Counted from the stretch's first letter, positions 16,690-25,831 are shown. The stretch is 64,000 nucleotides of DNA from Eubacterium sp. An11 (GCF_002161065.1 NZ_NFLV01000012.1:41441-105440), one strand, 5' to 3'. Numbers and translations: made by a program. Notes: generated by a model from the letters alone, not told the origin.

Positions 16690-16787
16690 CACAATTTGTT
16701 CCTCCCATCTTTGTGCAGATTATGCTCAGAATTGACTTGATAATATGTGCTTTTAGAGCGAATATGTACACACCGAAAGGGAAAACA
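16690..16787 (+). promoter_or_regulatory. Dispersed 5' element, copy 3
   Basis: CACAA (16690-16694) with TTGTG (16711-16715), then TTGACTTGATAAT (16732-16744), then TTTTAGAGCGAATATGT and CACCGAAAGGGAAAACA (to 16787). It stands before the gene at 16809. The downstream part is nearly identical to copy 2. Confidence 0.55.
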
Positions 16788-16808
16788 AAGAAAACGGAGG
16801 ACGCCAAC

Positions 16809-17000
16809 ATGAAAGCCTACAACGCCTTTAGAACACAGGTTGAGAACATCAAGACTGAGAAGGACCTCAAAGATGCCCACATTAGCATTTGCCGCGCATA
16901 CAGCGCCTACCGCATCAGCTACGAGCAGTTCATGGAGCTCCGGAAGATGATGATTTCCAAGAGAGCCGAAAAAGGCTTTTCTTGGGGCAAGGGCATTTAA
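16809..17000 (+). CDS. Small hypothetical protein
   Basis: A 63-residue protein, helical and basic at the end (AYSAYRISYEQFMELRKMMISKRAEKGF). It has CGGAGGA (16795-16801) as ribosome site and follows copy 3 of the dispersed 5' element. I do not recognise the family. Confidence 0.55.
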   Translation: MKAYNAFRTQVENIKTEKDLKDAHISICRAYSAYRISYEQFMELRKMMISKRAEKGFSWGKGI

Positions 17001-17030
17001 AAAACGGCGCAGGACACGGAGGGTAAAATC

Positions 17031-17318
17031 ATGACGATCAACGAAGCGATGAAAAAGTACAGACTGCCGAACCCCACAACAACCGAGGATTTGGAGATGC
17101 GGTTCTCAGGCATGGACGGCAAAACGCTGAATTTTGGAGACAAGGTTCTTCTTGCCGGATACTACTACAACGGGAGAAACAAGCCCTGCTACTTCGGCGC
17201 AGCATACGAGTTCCTTACCGATGATCACACCTGCGAAGGGATGATCGGGCTGAGAGCAGCCAGCGGGGTTGAGTTCGAGGATGACGGCCACGCCATCGCC
17301 TGGGCGATGCAGCAGTAA
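17031..17318 (+). CDS. Hypothetical protein
   Basis: A 95-residue protein (TINEAMKKYRLPNP, FGDKVLLAGYYYNGRNK, ending DDGHAIAWAMQQ). ACGGAGGG (17016-17023) lies upstream. It sits just before the large terminase, separated by 106 bases that hold no other clear gene. No family is recognised. Confidence 0.55.
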   Translation: MTINEAMKKYRLPNPTTTEDLEMRFSGMDGKTLNFGDKVLLAGYYYNGRNKPCYFGAAYEFLTDDHTCEGMIGLRAASGVEFEDDGHAIAWAMQQ

Positions 17319-17424
17319 AGAAAACCAACAGAGAACGAGCCGCATGGCTCTTTCTCTCGTACAGAACCATTTTGAAAGTCGCAGCAATGCGGCTTATTTT
17401 TATGCCATTCGGGAGGTGGTGTCT

Positions 17425-19026
17425 ATGCGAAAGCTGAAGAAATACAAGCCCACAAAGTTCATGGCGAAGACCTCGCACTACGATAAAGACGCCGCCGATT
17501 ATGCGGTGATGTTCATCGAGTCTCTCTGTCATACAAAGGGTACCTGGGCGGGAAAGCCCTTTGAACTGATCGACTGGCAGGAACAGATCATCCGTGACCT
17601 GTTCGGCGTGTTAAAGCCTAATGGCTACCGTCAGTTCAATACAGCGTATATCGAGATCCCCAAGAAACAGGGCAAGTCGGAACTTGCCGCCGCTGTGGCG
17701 CTCCTGCTCCTGTGTGGGGACGGCGAGGAACGGGCCGAGGTGTATGGGTGTGCCGCCGACCGTAACCAGGCAAAGATTGTGTTTGATGTGGCTGTGGATA
17801 TGGTGCGGTTCTGCCCAGCGCTTTCCAAGCGGGTAAAGATCCTGGAATCCCAGAAGAAGATCACCTATCTGCCCACCAATTCCTCCTATCAGGTGCTGTC
17901 GGCAGATGTAGCCAACAAACATGGTTTCAATACACACGGTGTGATTTTTGATGAGCTGCATACCCAGCCCAACCGAAAGCTCTTTGACGTCATGCTCCAA
18001 GGCTCCGGGGACGCCAGGATGCAGCCGCTGTATTTTCTGATCACCACAGCAGGTAACGATACCAACTCTATCTGTTACGAGGTACACCAGAAAGCTATCG
18101 ACATAGCGGAAGGCCGGAAGGTTGACCCCACTTTTTACTCTGTCATTTACGGAGCGGCAGAGGATGAGGATTGGACAGACCCCAAGGTGTGGAAAAAGGC
18201 CAATCCCTCCCTCGGTATCACGGTGGGCATCGACAAGGTCAAAGCGGCCTGTGAATCTGCGAAACAGAACCCCGGTGAGGAGAACGCTTTCCGGCAGCTC
18301 CGGCTGAACCAGTGGGTGAAGCAGTCCGTCCGCTGGATGCCGATGGACAAGTGGGACGCCTGCGCCTTCCCGGTTTCTGAGGACGATCTGGAGGGGCGCG
18401 TCTGCTACGGCGGTCTGGATTTGTCCTCCACTACGGACATCACGGCTTTCGTGCTGGTGTTCCCGCCGCTGGATGAGGAGGATAAATACTACATCCTGCC
18501 ATACTTTTGGATACCGGAAGAAACTCTCGACCTTCGTGTCCGGCGAGACCATGTCCCCTATGATCTGTGGGAGCGCCAAGGGACGCTGATGACTACCGAG
18601 GGCAATGTGGTTCATTACGGCTATATCGAGAAATTCATCGAACAGTTGGGCGAGAGGTTCAATATCCGGGAAATCGCCTTTGACCGCTGGGGCGCTGTGC
18701 AGATGGTGCAGAACCTGGAGGGCATGGGCTTTACGGTAGTCCCATTCGGGCAAGGCTTTAAGGATATGTCCCCGCCGACCAAGGAACTGATGAAGCTGGT
18801 GCTGGAGGAGAAAATTGCCCACGGCGGACACCCAGTGCTGCGGTGGATGATGGATAACATCTTCATCCGTAGCGACCCGGCAGGCAATATCAAAGCGGAC
18901 AAGGAAAAATCCACAGAGAAAATTGACGGCGCAATCGCTACCATCATGGGGCTTGACCGTGCGATCCGATGTGGAAATGATATGGGAGCTTCGGTTTATG
19001 ACAGCCGGGGCCTTTTGTTTATCTGA
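17425..19026 (+). CDS. Terminase large subunit
   Basis: A 533-residue packaging motor of the HK97-like/Terminase_1 type. The ATPase part has Walker A EIPKKQGKSE (residues about 78-86) and Walker B GVIFDELHTQ (about 171-180). The C-terminal RNase H-like nuclease starts at YGGLDLSSTTD with its metal-binding Asp. It cuts concatemers and pumps DNA through the portal. The start at 17425 follows GGGAGGTGG (17411-17419). It stands 9.5 kb away from its small subunit. Confidence 0.93.
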   Translation: MRKLKKYKPTKFMAKTSHYDKDAADYAVMFIESLCHTKGTWAGKPFELIDWQEQIIRDLFGVLKPNGYRQFNTAYIEIPKKQGKSELAAAVALLLLCGDGEERAEVYGCAADRNQAKIVFDVAVDMVRFCPALSKRVKILESQKKITYLPTNSSYQVLSADVANKHGFNTHGVIFDELHTQPNRKLFDVMLQGSGDARMQPLYFLITTAGNDTNSICYEVHQKAIDIAEGRKVDPTFYSVIYGAAEDEDWTDPKVWKKANPSLGITVGIDKVKAACESAKQNPGEENAFRQLRLNQWVKQSVRWMPMDKWDACAFPVSEDDLEGRVCYGGLDLSSTTDITAFVLVFPPLDEEDKYYILPYFWIPEETLDLRVRRDHVPYDLWERQGTLMTTEGNVVHYGYIEKFIEQLGERFNIREIAFDRWGAVQMVQNLEGMGFTVVPFGQGFKDMSPPTKELMKLVLEEKIAHGGHPVLRWMMDNIFIRSDPAGNIKADKEKSTEKIDGAIATIMGLDRAIRCGNDMGASVYDSRGLLFI

Positions 19027-19043
19027 AAGGACGGTGATTCGAT

Positions 19044-20405
19044 ATGGGTATCTTTTCCGGGCTTTTCCGTTCCAGGGATAAGCCCCAGAACCGCACTACG
19101 GGCAGCGCTTACAGCTTTTTCTTCGGAGGAAGCACTGCGGGCAAGAGGGTGAATGAACGGTCTGCTATGCAGATGACGGCGGTGTATTCCTGCGTCCGCA
19201 TCCTGGCAGAAGCAGTGGCAGGTCTTCCTCTGCACCTTTACCACTATAAGGAGGACGGAGGCAAGGAGAAAGCCATTGACCATCCGTTGTATCTGCTCTT
19301 GCATGACGAACCAAACCCGGAGATGAGTTCCTTCGTGTTCCGGGAGACGCTCATGACCCATCTTTTGCTGTGGGGCAATGCTTATGCACAGATTATCCGC
19401 AACGGAAAAGGTGAAGTGATTGCTCTCTATCCGCTGATGCCGGACCGGATGACGGTGAATCGTGACAGCAATGGACAGCTTTATTACGAATACACTGTCA
19501 GCATGGATGATGCGCCTACGGTCAAAGGCAGTCTTGTCCGGCTGAATCCTTCCGATGTGCTGCATATCCCAGGGCTTGGTTTTGACGGGCTGGTGGGGTA
19601 TTCCCCTATCGCTATGGCAAAGAACGCCATCGGTATGGCGATTGCCTGTGAGGAATATGGGGCGAAGTTCTTTGCAAACGGTGCAGCCCCTGGCGGTGTC
19701 CTGGAGCATCCGGGTACCATCAAAGACCCGCAGCGTGTCCGGGAAAGCTGGCAGTCCACCTTTGGAGGCAGCGGTAATGCTAATAAGATCGCTGTCTTAG
19801 AGGAAGGAATGAAATATACGCCGATTGGCATCTCGCCGGAACAGGCACAGTTTTTGGAAACCAGAAAATTTCAAATCAATGAAATTGCTCGAATTTTCCG
19901 GGTGCCGCCCCACATGGTGGGCGACCTGGAGAAGTCGAGCTTTTCTAATATTGAGCAGCAGTCTCTGGAGTTCGTGAAATACACGCTGGAACCCTGGCTG
20001 GTGCGATGGGAGCAGTCCATTCAGAGGATACTGCTTTCCCCGGAGGAAAAGAAGAGTTATTTTGCCAAGTTCAATGTGGAGGGGCTGCTCCGGGGCGATT
20101 ATGCCAGCAGGATGACCGGCTACGCTACGGCAAGGCAGAACGGCTGGATGAGCGCCAACGACATCCGGGAACTGGAGAACATGGACCGCATCCCTGCCGA
20201 GGAAGGCGGAGACTTGTACCTGATCAATGGCAATATGCTCCCGCTTGGAAACGCCGGGGCTTTTGCAAATACCGAAGTTAGCGATGACGGAAAGGAGGAA
20301 AACCCCGATGAAGAAGTTCTGGAAGTGGAAGAACCAGGCGGAAACAGCTCCGGCGGAACGGACGCTGTTCCTGAACGGCACCATCGCCGAGGAAAGCTGG
20401 TTTGA
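19044..20405 (+). CDS. Portal protein, HK97 family
   Basis: A 453-residue portal forming the ring at the capsid vertex. It has the HK97-portal start (GLFRSRDKP...VNERSAMQMTAVYSCVRILAEAVAGLPLHLY), the core ALYPLMPDRMTV, and EIARIFRVPPHMVGDLE. The C-terminus is acidic and low in complexity and overlaps the protease gene by 98 bases, a long overlap typical of phage head operons. Confidence 0.93.
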   Translation: MGIFSGLFRSRDKPQNRTTGSAYSFFFGGSTAGKRVNERSAMQMTAVYSCVRILAEAVAGLPLHLYHYKEDGGKEKAIDHPLYLLLHDEPNPEMSSFVFRETLMTHLLLWGNAYAQIIRNGKGEVIALYPLMPDRMTVNRDSNGQLYYEYTVSMDDAPTVKGSLVRLNPSDVLHIPGLGFDGLVGYSPIAMAKNAIGMAIACEEYGAKFFANGAAPGGVLEHPGTIKDPQRVRESWQSTFGGSGNANKIAVLEEGMKYTPIGISPEQAQFLETRKFQINEIARIFRVPPHMVGDLEKSSFSNIEQQSLEFVKYTLEPWLVRWEQSIQRILLSPEEKKSYFAKFNVEGLLRGDYASRMTGYATARQNGWMSANDIRELENMDRIPAEEGGDLYLINGNMLPLGNAGAFANTEVSDDGKEENPDEEVLEVEEPGGNSSGGTDAVPERHHRRGKLV

Positions 20406-21042
20406 CGATGACGTCACGCCGCAGCTTTTTAAAGAGGAACTGATGGGCGGAAGCGGAGACATCACGGTCTGGATCAACAGCCCCGGTGGCGACTGCGTAG
20501 CGGCTGCCCAGATCTATAACATGCTGATGGACTATCCGCACAATGTCACGGTCAAGATTGACGGCATCGCAGCATCCGCTGCAAGCGTGATTGCTATGGC
20601 AGGGACCCGTGTGCTGGTATCGCCGGTGTCCATGATGATGATCCACAATCCTATGACCGTGGCCATGGGTGATACCGCAGAAATGCAGAAAGCCATCGAG
20701 ATGCTTTCAAGCGTGAAGGATTCCATCATCAACGCCTATGAGATCAAGACCGGGCTGTCCCGTGCCAAGCTGTCCCACCTCATGGATGCGGAAACCTGGA
20801 TGGACGCGAACAAGGCGGTGGAGCTTGGCTTTGCCGATGATGTCCTGGCACGGGCGGAGATTCCGGAGGACATGGAGCCGCCTGCGGTGTCCATGCTGTA
20901 TTCCAAAGCAGCTGTGGTCAACTCCCTCGTGGATAAGATCGCAGCCAAGTGCAGGACTAACCCTAAGAAAATTGAAGATTCCAAACCCAAGGGCCGCTCC
21001 GTAGACAGTCTCTATGAGCGGCTCAATCTTTTGAAAAATTAA
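20308..21042 (+). CDS. ClpP-like prohead protease
   Basis: A 244-residue ClpP-fold head maturation protease. The oxyanion segment is WINSPGGDCVAAAQIY, the nucleophile Ser90 is in KIDGIAASAAS, and His113 is in MMMIHNPM. It would cleave the scaffold-like N-terminal domain of the capsid protein. The start at 20308 has AAAGGAGGAA at 20291-20300 within the portal gene. The longer in-frame extension to 20227 is not supported. Confidence 0.9.
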   Translation: MKKFWKWKNQAETAPAERTLFLNGTIAEESWFDDDVTPQLFKEELMGGSGDITVWINSPGGDCVAAAQIYNMLMDYPHNVTVKIDGIAASAASVIAMAGTRVLVSPVSMMMIHNPMTVAMGDTAEMQKAIEMLSSVKDSIINAYEIKTGLSRAKLSHLMDAETWMDANKAVELGFADDVLARAEIPEDMEPPAVSMLYSKAAVVNSLVDKIAAKCRTNPKKIEDSKPKGRSVDSLYERLNLLKN

Positions 21043-21055
21043 GGAGGATACCACA

Positions 21056-22264
21056 ATGACGATTCTTGAACTGCGCGAGAAGCGCGCCAAAGCCTGGGAA
21101 GCTGCAAAAGCATTTCTGGATTCCCATAGAAACGATAAAGGCGTCTTGTCCGCCGAGGATGACGCCGCCTACACCCGCATGGAGCAGGAGATCACTGACC
21201 TGGGCAAGGAGATCGCCCGTTTGGAACGCCAGGAGGCACTGGATGCAGAACTGAACCGCCCGGTGAACAAGCCCTTGACGGGTAAGCCTATGAACGGCAA
21301 GGAAGATGCCAAGACTGGCCGTGCGGCGGATGAGTACCGTACAAACTTTTGGAACATGATGCGTTCCAAAGCACCGATGCCTTCTGTGGTGAATGCGCTG
21401 CAGATCGGGACGGATTCCGAGGGAGGTTATCTGGTACCGGATGAATATGAGCGTACTCTGGTAGAGGCGCTGGAAGAAGAAAACATCTTCCGCCAGCTTG
21501 CAAAGGTGATCCAGACCTCCAGCGGCGACCGGAAGATCCCGGTGGTGGCATCTAAGGGAACTGCCTCCTGGATCGATGAAGAAGGAGCCTACACGGAAAG
21601 CGATGACTCCTTTGCGCAGGTATCCATTGGAGCCTACAAGCTGGGAACGATGATCAAGGTTTCCGAGGAACTGTTAAATGACAGTGTATTTGACCTGGAG
21701 TCCTATATTGCCAGGGAGTTTGCGAGAAGGATCGGAACCAAAGAGGAGGAAGCCTTCTTTACCGGGGACGGTACTGGAAAGCCTCTGGGAATCCTGGCTG
21801 CCTCTGGCGGTGCGGAAACTGGTGTGACGGCTGCATCCGCTACTGCGGTGACAGCGGATGAATTGATGGATCTGTTCTATTCTCTGAAATCCCCGTACCG
21901 AAAAAATGCGGTGTGGATTTTGAATGACTCCACCATCAAAGCCATCCGTAAGCTGAAGGATAATAACGGCCAGTACCTGTGGCAACCGTCCCTGGTAGCC
22001 GGTACGCCGGATACGATCCTTGGCCGGCCGGTGAAAACCTCTGCTTATATGCCTGCCATTGCGGCCGGGGCGAAGACCATCGCTTTTGGTGATTTCTCTT
22101 ATTACTGGATTGCAGACCGCCAGGGCCGTTCCTTTAAGCGGCTGAACGAGCTGTATGCGGCAAACGGTCAGGTAGGTTTCCTTGGCTCTCAGAGAGTGGA
22201 CGGAAAGCTGATCCTTTCTGAAGCCGTGAAGGTACTGGCGCAGAAGGCTGGATCTGCAGGTTAA
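21056..22264 (+). CDS. Major capsid protein, HK97 fold
   Basis: A 402-residue major capsid protein. Residues 1-85 form a charged coiled coil (delta domain, LELREKRAKAWEAAKAFL, EITDLGKEIARLERQEAL) that the protease normally removes. The mature part begins around ALQIGTDSEGGYLVPDEYE and carries GDGTGKPLGIL and the C-terminal QVGFLGSQRVDGKL. AAGGAGG lies at 21041-21047. Confidence 0.93.
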   Translation: MTILELREKRAKAWEAAKAFLDSHRNDKGVLSAEDDAAYTRMEQEITDLGKEIARLERQEALDAELNRPVNKPLTGKPMNGKEDAKTGRAADEYRTNFWNMMRSKAPMPSVVNALQIGTDSEGGYLVPDEYERTLVEALEEENIFRQLAKVIQTSSGDRKIPVVASKGTASWIDEEGAYTESDDSFAQVSIGAYKLGTMIKVSEELLNDSVFDLESYIAREFARRIGTKEEEAFFTGDGTGKPLGILAASGGAETGVTAASATAVTADELMDLFYSLKSPYRKNAVWILNDSTIKAIRKLKDNNGQYLWQPSLVAGTPDTILGRPVKTSAYMPAIAAGAKTIAFGDFSYYWIADRQGRSFKRLNELYAANGQVGFLGSQRVDGKLILSEAVKVLAQKAGSAG

Positions 22265-22280
22265 GGACACAGATAGATAT

Positions 22281-22314
22281 GGAAGGGCGTGAAGGATAGA
22301 ATCTATGCCCTTCC
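22281..22314 (+). other. Hairpin after the capsid gene
   Basis: GGAAGGGC (22281-22288) pairs with GCCCTTCC (22307-22314) in the gap between capsid and connector genes. It lacks a U tract, so it may stabilise the abundant capsid mRNA end rather than terminate. Confidence 0.4.
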
Positions 22315-22332
22315 TCCCTGTTGGAGGTGAGG

Positions 22333-22611
22333 ATGATGGTGGTAACGCTGGAAGAGATGAAACAGTATCTTCGGGTTGATTATGAAGATGAAGACCAGTT
22401 GATTACGGGTTTTATAGCATCTGCCGAGCAGCTTTGCCGGGATATTCTCCGGGCCGATGAAACAGCGGATTTGGAAAAGGATGAGACCGTAAAAGTTGCT
22501 ATCATGTATGCAGCCGCATATTTCTATGAACACCGGGAGGAAGCGGACCATCATGATTTGGCTCTGACAATCCGTTCCCTCCTGTTTGGCTCAAGGAAGG
22601 AGGCTTTCTGA
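22333..22611 (+). CDS. Head-tail connector (gp6-like)
   Basis: A 92-residue head-tail connector. It has the family start VVTLEEMKQYLRVDYEDEDQLI and the helix CRDILR followed by KVAIMYAAAYFYEHREE. It would dock on the portal ring. The start at 22333 follows GGAGGTGA (22323-22330); ATG 22336 is an alternative. The stop shares a base with the next start. Confidence 0.82.
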   Translation: MMVVTLEEMKQYLRVDYEDEDQLITGFIASAEQLCRDILRADETADLEKDETVKVAIMYAAAYFYEHREEADHHDLALTIRSLLFGSRKEAF

Positions 22612-22943
22612 TGAAAATTGAACTGTTGAATGTCAGGATTTTCATATCAAAAAGTACGGTGGTCACCGATGCCATCGGAAACCGTCGGAATGAATGGCAA
22701 CCTTTCTATACCTGTTATGCGACCGCCAGCGGCGAGGCCGGGAAAGAACAAACCGAAGCAGGGATGGTGGTGGATGACTCCTACATTGATTTTACGATCC
22801 GCTGGTGCAAAAAGGCGGCTGAAATTGACAATACCCATTTCCGTGTAGAGTTCAATGGGGAACTTTACAATATCGCCGCTGTGGATCATATGAATTACAG
22901 GCGCAAAAGCATCAAGCTGTCCTGTGAGAAAGTGAGGCGGTAG
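22611..22943 (+). CDS. Head closure / head-tail adaptor protein
   Basis: A 110-residue head-tail adaptor of the SPP1 gp16-like type (DAIGNRRNEWQPFYTCYATASGE, then FRVEFNGELYNIAAVDHMNYRRK). It closes the capsid after packaging. It follows the connector with a one-base overlap and has AGGAGG at 22598-22603. Confidence 0.78.
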   Translation: MKIELLNVRIFISKSTVVTDAIGNRRNEWQPFYTCYATASGEAGKEQTEAGMVVDDSYIDFTIRWCKKAAEIDNTHFRVEFNGELYNIAAVDHMNYRRKSIKLSCEKVRR

Positions 22944-22945
22944 CG

Positions 22946-23329
22946 ATGGGTAGAGGAATTCCAATCAGCCAGCTTTCTGCAGCGGTGATGGAGGAATTGG
23001 AAGAATATGCAGATTTGGCTACAGAAGATATGAAATCCGCGGTAAAGAAAGCGGCGGCAACCGTCCGGAAGGATATTGAAGCCAGCGCACCAAGAGATAC
23101 CGGGGACTATGCCAAAAGCTGGACCATGAAGACTACAAAGGAAAATTCCAATGCCCTACAGGTAACCGTGCATTCACGGAACCGGTATCAGCTTGCTCAT
23201 CTGCTGGAGTATGGTCATGCGAAGCGCGGTGGCGGCCGGGTTGCAGCAAGGCCCCATATCGCTGCTGCAGAAGAGGCTGGAATTGAACAGCTGGAGCGTG
23301 AGATTGAGAGGAGCCTGACAAATGGATGA
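22946..23329 (+). CDS. HK97 gp10-family neck/tail component
   Basis: A 127-residue HK97 gp10-type protein. Recognised by VKKAAATVRKDIEASAPRDTGDYAKSW followed by NRYQLAHLLEYGHAKRGGGRV and PHIAAAEE, the typical LEYGH...PHI pattern. It joins the tail to the head. It starts 2 bases after the previous stop and overlaps the next gene. Confidence 0.85.
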   Translation: MGRGIPISQLSAAVMEELEEYADLATEDMKSAVKKAAATVRKDIEASAPRDTGDYAKSWTMKTTKENSNALQVTVHSRNRYQLAHLLEYGHAKRGGGRVAARPHIAAAEEAGIEQLEREIERSLTNG

Positions 23330-23639
23330 TTTGGTAAAACTTCTGGAGGAGACAGGAATTCCCTTTGCGTATGACCATTTTGCGGAAGGGGAATCCCCTG
23401 ATCCTCCGTTCATTTGCTACCTTCTGCCCCAGAGCGATAACTTTTCCGCAGATGGGAAGGTTTATCTGAAGGTCAGCAGTGTGAATATCGAACTGTACAC
23501 AGACTGCAAAGATTTGTCTGTCGAGCAGAAGCTGGAAGCCGTGCTGGATACGCACGGTATTTTTTATGACAAAACAGAGGTCTGGATCGAGAGTGAAAAA
23601 CTCTATGAAGTCCTCTACTCATTTGAAATGGAGGTATGA
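23322..23639 (+). CDS. Tail completion protein
   Basis: A 105-residue protein in the tail-terminator position (PFICYLLPQSDNFSADGKVY, then VNIELYTDCKDLSVEQKLE). The pattern fits the small tail completion proteins that cap the tail tube. It overlaps the gp10-like gene by 8 bases. Confidence 0.72.
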   Translation: MDDLVKLLEETGIPFAYDHFAEGESPDPPFICYLLPQSDNFSADGKVYLKVSSVNIELYTDCKDLSVEQKLEAVLDTHGIFYDKTEVWIESEKLYEVLYSFEMEV

Positions 23640-23644
23640 TTTTC

Positions 23645-24253
23645 ATGGGAAACAAGGTTAAGTATAACTTGAAAAATGTCCATGCTGCGAAACTGACCGA
23701 GATGGATTCCGATGGTACGACTGCCTTTTCGTATGCGGAGCCAAAGGCAATTCCTGGTGCAGTGAGTATCAGCTTGGATGCGGAGGGGGAAACCAGCCCG
23801 TTCTATGCGGACGGAATCGTTTACTTCCGTAGTGTGACCAACAACGGTTACAGCGGTGATTTGGAGATTGCCCTGATCCCGGAGTGGTTCCGCACGGAGA
23901 TTCTGCAGGAAAAACTGGATGCAAAAGGCGTGCTGGTAGAAAACAGCGGCGTCGGTGAGAGCGTGAAATTTGCCCTGCTCTTTGAATTTGATGGCGATGT
24001 GAATGCCATCCGTCATGTGCTGTATAACTGTTCTGCCTCCCGCCCGTCCATCGAATCGGAGACGAAGGAAGATACGATTGAACCGGGAACGGAGACTTTG
24101 TCGATTACGGCTGATCCACGTTCCGATGGGCTGGTCAAGGCGCGTACTGGTGACACGACAGACTCCGGTACTTATACGAATTGGTATAAAGCAGTGTACA
24201 CACCAACTGAAGAAGAACCAGAAGAAATAAGTGGAGAGGATGAAAGCGTATGA
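23645..24253 (+). CDS. Major tail tube protein, phi13 type
   Basis: A 202-residue major tail protein (VKYNLKNVHAAKLTE, PGAVSISLDAEGE, FYADGIVYFRSVTNNGYSGDLEIALIP), the phi13-type tail tube. A flexible acidic C-terminus follows residue 140. ATG 23645 is preferred to ATG 23636 because GAGGT at 23631-23635 touches the earlier one. The stop overlaps the next start by four bases. Confidence 0.87.
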   Translation: MGNKVKYNLKNVHAAKLTEMDSDGTTAFSYAEPKAIPGAVSISLDAEGETSPFYADGIVYFRSVTNNGYSGDLEIALIPEWFRTEILQEKLDAKGVLVENSGVGESVKFALLFEFDGDVNAIRHVLYNCSASRPSIESETKEDTIEPGTETLSITADPRSDGLVKARTGDTTDSGTYTNWYKAVYTPTEEEPEEISGEDESV

Positions 24254-24785
24254 TTAAGCGTGAGATAGAAATCAGCAGGAAAAAGGTGCCCTTCCGTTCC
24301 TCTGCCACGATCCCCCGCCTGTACCGGGCAAAGTTCAAAAGAGATATTTTCAAGGATCTGTCCAAGCTGGAAAAATCCTATAAGGGTAAGACGGAAAATG
24401 GTGAGGAATTGCAGATTGAGGACCTGGAGATTTTTGAGAACGTGGCCTATGTGATGGCCTATCATGCCGATAACAGCATTCCGGCAAAGATTGAGGACTG
24501 GCTGGATCAGTTTGATATGTTCTCCATTTATGAGGTACTGCCACAGATTTTGGAACTGTGGGGTGAGAACCTTGTGACGGATGTGACGTCAAAAAAAAGA
24601 TTGGCAGAAGTGAGCGGGAAATGACCACGCCGCTGTTCCTTCTGCGAAGCGTGGAACTGGGAATTTCCATCCGGGATCTGGATCTGCTCACGATTGGGCT
24701 GGTTCTGGATATGTGGACGGAAAAATCCAATGACGGCGTGAAATATAAGAGACTTGCTACTCAGGAGGACTTCGACAAGTTTTAA
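24250..24785 (+). CDS. Tail assembly chaperone with -1 frameshift extension
   Basis: The zero-frame product (24250-24624, 124 residues) is a tail assembly chaperone (YRAKFKRDIFKDLSKLEKSY, MFSIYEVLPQILELWGEN). Near its end the heptamer A-AAA-AAA occurs at 24591-24597. A -1 slip continues as KKIGRSEREMTTPLFLLR in the frame open to the stop at 24783-24785, giving about 178 residues. This second part (LGISIRDLDLLTIGLVLDMW) is exactly what G-T-type chaperones carry. Both forms coat the tape measure protein during tail assembly. No separate ribosome site serves the downstream frame. Confidence 0.82.
24591..24597 (+). other. Programmed -1 frameshift site
   Basis: Slippery heptamer A AAA AAA, read in the chaperone frame as tcA AAA AAA aga. 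A slip of one base back joins the two open frames of the tail chaperone, as known from lambda G/GT and many siphoviruses. Inferred from frame layout and position. Confidence 0.7.
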
Positions 24786-24791
24786 GATACG

Positions 24792-24820
24792 TTGAATTAC
24801 CAGCCTTTTCTTGGTATAAT
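24792..24820 (+). promoter_or_regulatory. Promoter of the moron gene
   Basis: TTGAAT (24792-24797) and TATAAT (24815-24820) with a 17-base spacer, a near-consensus sigma-A promoter. It lies inside the tail operon, between the chaperone and tape measure genes, and drives the AT-rich membrane gene. Confidence 0.75.
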
Positions 24821-24884
24821 TATAGTCATGAAAAGGTTGGTTAATCAGCTTTTTCGTTATGAAAATATTTGTGAGGTGGTAATA

Positions 24885-25808
24885 GTGAAAATTCAAAGAA
24901 ATACTATATATATCACATTAGTTGCAAGTGTTTTTTCCGTAGTATTATATACAGTATGTATATTTTTTTGGAATCCGCAGCAAAGCAGCCCATGTTATGA
25001 TTGGCATACGTTTATTTCAAATTTAGTAATTGGAATATGGGGCGGCGCTATAGTATCTTTGGGGATAGCTTTAGTGAGCTATGGAGAAAGCCGAAGAAAA
25101 GACATGGAAGCATTTATGCGTGCGGATCTTGCTTTGTTTGAACATTGCGGCCACTTTACTGATCAAAATTCTGTGGAATGGTTTGATAAATATTGCGCTT
25201 TGTACAAGGCATTGTCGGATTGCTGGGCGAATATTAAATTCCTATTTGATCCTAGAAGACATAGGTTGTTTTTAAAAGAATATATAGATTTTTATTGGTC
25301 ATTTATGATTTTGACAGAGGATCAGTATAATATGCTTAGGTATATAGCAGAACCATCAAGGTCGGAAGACATAAAAAATAAAATTAAGGATATTGTAATG
25401 GAAGAGATTATTACACAAAAAGGAATATGCAAAAATATTTTGTGTAATAATCGCTTAACCCATGACAAGGAAATAGCTAAGAAGCATATTGATGATATAT
25501 ACAGAAATAAAAATATATTAAAAAAATTTGAGTTTAATCAAACTTTGGTAACAAAACAAAATTTTATATTGCTAGAGCCAAAATTCGAAGTATATATAAA
25601 AGAATTTCGTGAGGAGATGGATAAGTCGAATTCAACAGAATTAGATTTTATTATGCCAATAGATGATGCTGAATATTTACAAAAGGCAGGCTATATTTCA
25701 GGTTGGACTGTAGGGATAAATGGCCAGACGGCAAAAGTATCTTGTAAATTTATTACAGATAATTATTTTTTACTAAAAGCAAAGTTAAAACCAGAAGAAA
25801 ACAGTTGA
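24885..25808 (+). CDS. AT-rich membrane-protein moron
   Basis: A 307-residue protein of no family I recognise. The start is GTG 24885 with GAGGTGG at 24873-24879; the frame extends further up but over the gene's own promoter. Two membrane segments lie near the N-terminus: about residues 9-30 (IYITLVASVFSVVLYTVCIFF) and 47-70 (FISNLVIGIWGGAIVSLGIA). A long charged, mostly helical, soluble part follows. A+T content is far above the tail genes around it, and it has its own promoter and terminator. This is a classic moron. Superinfection exclusion or defence is plausible but not shown. Confidence 0.7.
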   Translation: MKIQRNTIYITLVASVFSVVLYTVCIFFWNPQQSSPCYDWHTFISNLVIGIWGGAIVSLGIALVSYGESRRKDMEAFMRADLALFEHCGHFTDQNSVEWFDKYCALYKALSDCWANIKFLFDPRRHRLFLKEYIDFYWSFMILTEDQYNMLRYIAEPSRSEDIKNKIKDIVMEEIITQKGICKNILCNNRLTHDKEIAKKHIDDIYRNKNILKKFEFNQTLVTKQNFILLEPKFEVYIKEFREEMDKSNSTELDFIMPIDDAEYLQKAGYISGWTVGINGQTAKVSCKFITDNYFLLKAKLKPEENS

Positions 25809-25831
25809 AAGTAAAATATAATATGTTACAT

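Noticed and set aside
16690..16787. Reading the dispersed 5' element as a plain sigma-A promoter
   Set aside because: TTGACT and GATAAT-like words occur, but no pair has a 16-18 base spacing that is kept in all copies.
17611..18831. Minus-strand open frame of 406 codons
   Set aside because: It lies wholly opposite the large terminase gene, whose motifs are complete on the plus strand.
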